This document shows, in pieces, positions 56,775-64,000 of a DNA stretch of 64,000 nucleotides (positions are counted from its first letter, which is position 1; each line of letters begins with the position of its first letter). This DNA is from Ashinkailepas kermadecensis. Its lineage: Eukaryota > Arthropoda > Thecostraca > Neolepadidae. The position numbers and the translations under genes were made by a program. The DNA lies in contig JAOTOM010004019.1 in NCBI GenBank assembly GCA_034440615.1, forward strand, positions 124,001 to 188,000, given 5' to 3'. The notes beneath the pieces are model-generated. The model worked only from the letters and a program-made list of their open reading frames with translations. It ran no database searches and was not told the origin of the DNA.

Positions 56775-58615
56775 ACACCCTATATAATGTTATAAAATGT
56801 TCAGACTTAATAAGAGACCCAAGGGCCCATCCAGTTAAGTCTGTAATGGAAGATACCATGAGCCCAGTAAAAAGACCCACCCCAACCATCACCACATCCT
56901 AAAGAAACCATCCACCAACATCCCACACATCTATCAATGCCTATCTACCCCAGCTATCCAGCCCTATTCCCTTGATCCCTCTTAACACATGTGGATTGAA
57001 TGCTTACCAATAATTTTCAAACTGCATCCATGCCTGCTTAAAGGGGTCTGTGCCGTGCACACTTACTTAGCATAAATATCACCCCATCCATCACAAGTTA
57101 GAACTCAAAAACAAGATTTTTATGTCTAAAAAAATTGTCCACCCTACTTTTAAATACATTTAATGAGGAACTCCCCACAGCATCAGCAGGCAGTCTATTC
57201 CAATGATCAACAACCCTTTAACTCAAGACCTGTTGTCGCTTAAACTGTCCTGCACCTCAGCTTGTCTAACCTGAATTGCTGACCCCAATTTGATGCTCTA
57301 AACTGAAGAGCGTCATTCAAATTGACCTGATCTGGTCCTTTAACAATTTTGTATATTTCATTCATGTCCCCCGCTAATCTCCTATTCTTGAGTGAGTACA
57401 TATATAATGTCACAAGCCTTTCGCCATATTCTAAGTTACCTATTCCACTGATGAGTCTAGTTGCTTTGCGCTAAACTCTTTCTAACATGTCTTTATCTTT
57501 TTCTAGGTAGGGGCTCCATGCTTGTACAGAATATTCCAAGTGGGGTCGCACATATGCTGAGTACAGTTTTTTTCATGACTTCCTTGCTCTTATATATCAC
57601 ACTTCTATTAATGAGTCCCAGCATTCTGAGTGCCCTGTTCCTAGCTGAGATACATTGTTGTTCTGCTTTAAGGTCTTTTGAATCCAACACATCTAAGTCT
57701 CTTTCCTCTTCAATAACATCCAGGTTCCTCCCTCCCATTGTATATCTGAAAGTCTCACCTTCAAACCCCAGATGCATAACGTTACACTTATCATAGATGA
57801 AAGACATCTGCCATTGATCAGCCTACTTTTAGGTCCTCCAAGTCTAGTTGAATATTACCAGATTGATCCGCTACTGTTTGCCACTCTTACCAGCTTGATG
57901 TCATCAGCAAATTTGAACACTATTCCTCAGCCCTACCTCAATGTTATTCACATAGATGATGAAGAGAAGTGGCCCTAGAACAGAGCCCTGTGGTACTCTA
58001 CTGAGAACATCCTTCCAATCAGATTTATATCTATTTAACACCACCCTTTATTTCCTTCCTCTCAACCATGCTTCAATCCAACCTAGAACTTTTCCAACAA
58101 TCCCATGTTGCTGTAGTTGATGAATTAGCCTCCCATGTGGAGCTTTATCAAAAGCTTTGCTAAAATCCAAGTACACAACATCCATCCTGCTTTGATTTTC
58201 TACTTCTTTAGTAACATACTCCATGAACTCCAATAGGTTAATTAAACAAGACCTTCGAGATCGAAATCCATGTTGAGTATCCCTTAAAAGGTTGTGCCTA
58301 TCAAGATAAATCTGAACATTCTGTTTAACCAGATTGTATAGTGCCTTGCAAACTATTGGGGTCAAACTGACTGGCCTGTAGTTTCCTACAAACTTCATAC
58401 TTCCCTTTTAAAAATTGGTACTACGTTTGCATTTCTCCAATCTTCAGATACTTCAGAATATTCCATAGACCGCCTGAAAATTATACCTAGGGGAACTGCT
58501 AATGCTTTAGCACACTCTACTAAGACCCTAGCATATATATCATCTGATCCAGAAGCTTTATTAGGTTTTATATTCTGCAACTGCTTTTCTACAGCTTCTG
58601 TAGTTATTGTAGGTC
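56775..58615 (-). mobile_element. CR1-like LINE, 5'-truncated
   Basis: Minus-strand element containing the C-terminal two thirds of a reverse transcriptase and a 3' UTR, with the 3' end near 56780. The end of the ORF resembles the WNRLPAD...N.FK..LD ending of CR1/L2-type elements when read with frameshifts around 57290-57150. Homologous 3' regions occur at 28346-28462 and 31831-32390. Confidence 0.85.
57493..58612 (-). pseudogene. CR1-like reverse transcriptase remnant
   Basis: In order on the minus strand: IKPNKASGSDDIYARVLVE and DWRNANVVPIFK (58580-58395), NYRPVSLTPIVCK, TQHGFRSRRSC and VVYLDFSKAFDKAPHG (RT palm Asp; 58398-58048), VFKFADDIK (catalytic box, about 57925-57899), then KCNVMHLG and GLINRSV (57807-57493). 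Three or more frame changes make it inactive. Endonuclease sequence is absent. Confidence 0.88.

Positions 58616-64000
<5,385 letters not shown>

Overview
This is eukaryotic genomic DNA, most likely from an arthropod. A crustacean is a guess from overall character, and the species cannot be read from the window. The evidence is interrupted coding exons with GT-AG borders, a Dpr/lachesin-like two-Ig surface protein, tRNA-derived SINEs, LINEs of the I and CR1 types, and several hAT-type DNA transposons with clear 8-bp target duplications. Coding density is very low; most long open frames are shadows of GC-rich minisatellites.

Three host genes can be supported. (1) Positions 3791-26565, plus strand: a complete eight-exon gene for the gamma (CBS-domain, nucleotide-sensing) subunit of AMP-activated protein kinase, predicted at 412 residues, with all intron phases matching and an AATAAA at 27081. 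(2) Positions 53126-53947, minus strand: an uninterrupted 273-residue protein with signal peptide, two Ig domains and a probable GPI tail. (3) From 59918 to beyond the right edge, plus strand: the first two coding exons of glyceraldehyde-3-phosphate dehydrogenase.

Layout. 0-3.4 kb: no gene, two minisatellites. 3.5-27.1 kb: the AMPK gamma gene. Most of its introns hold minisatellites (units of about 33-90 bp), together with SINEs, a piggyBac-type foldback MITE and a decayed LTR-element remnant. Two of the arrays touch exon borders. One repeats the acceptor and first 38 bases of exon 3; the other starts a few bases after the exon 6 donor. 27.1-50.6 kb: a nest of mobile DNA. A degenerate GC-rich array family (short units around GGGGCCCCGGCGCGATTTTT) sits inside two large non-autonomous hAT elements (28463-31822 and 39875-50623). 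The first interrupts a CR1-like LINE fragment; the second has swallowed an I-type LINE. Smaller hAT MITEs are scattered around them. 47.4-48.2 kb is a homopolymer block that looks like an assembly or sequencing problem. 51-59 kb: another hAT MITE, the Ig gene and a 5'-truncated CR1-like LINE. 59.9-64 kb: the start of GAPDH.

The most unusual observation is the pair of minisatellites grown from, or lying against, splice sites of the AMPK gamma gene. The exon 3 acceptor is preceded by four complete decoy acceptors, each followed by a copy of the exon start and then an in-frame stop. No prokaryotic features, CRISPR arrays or intact tRNA/rRNA genes were found.
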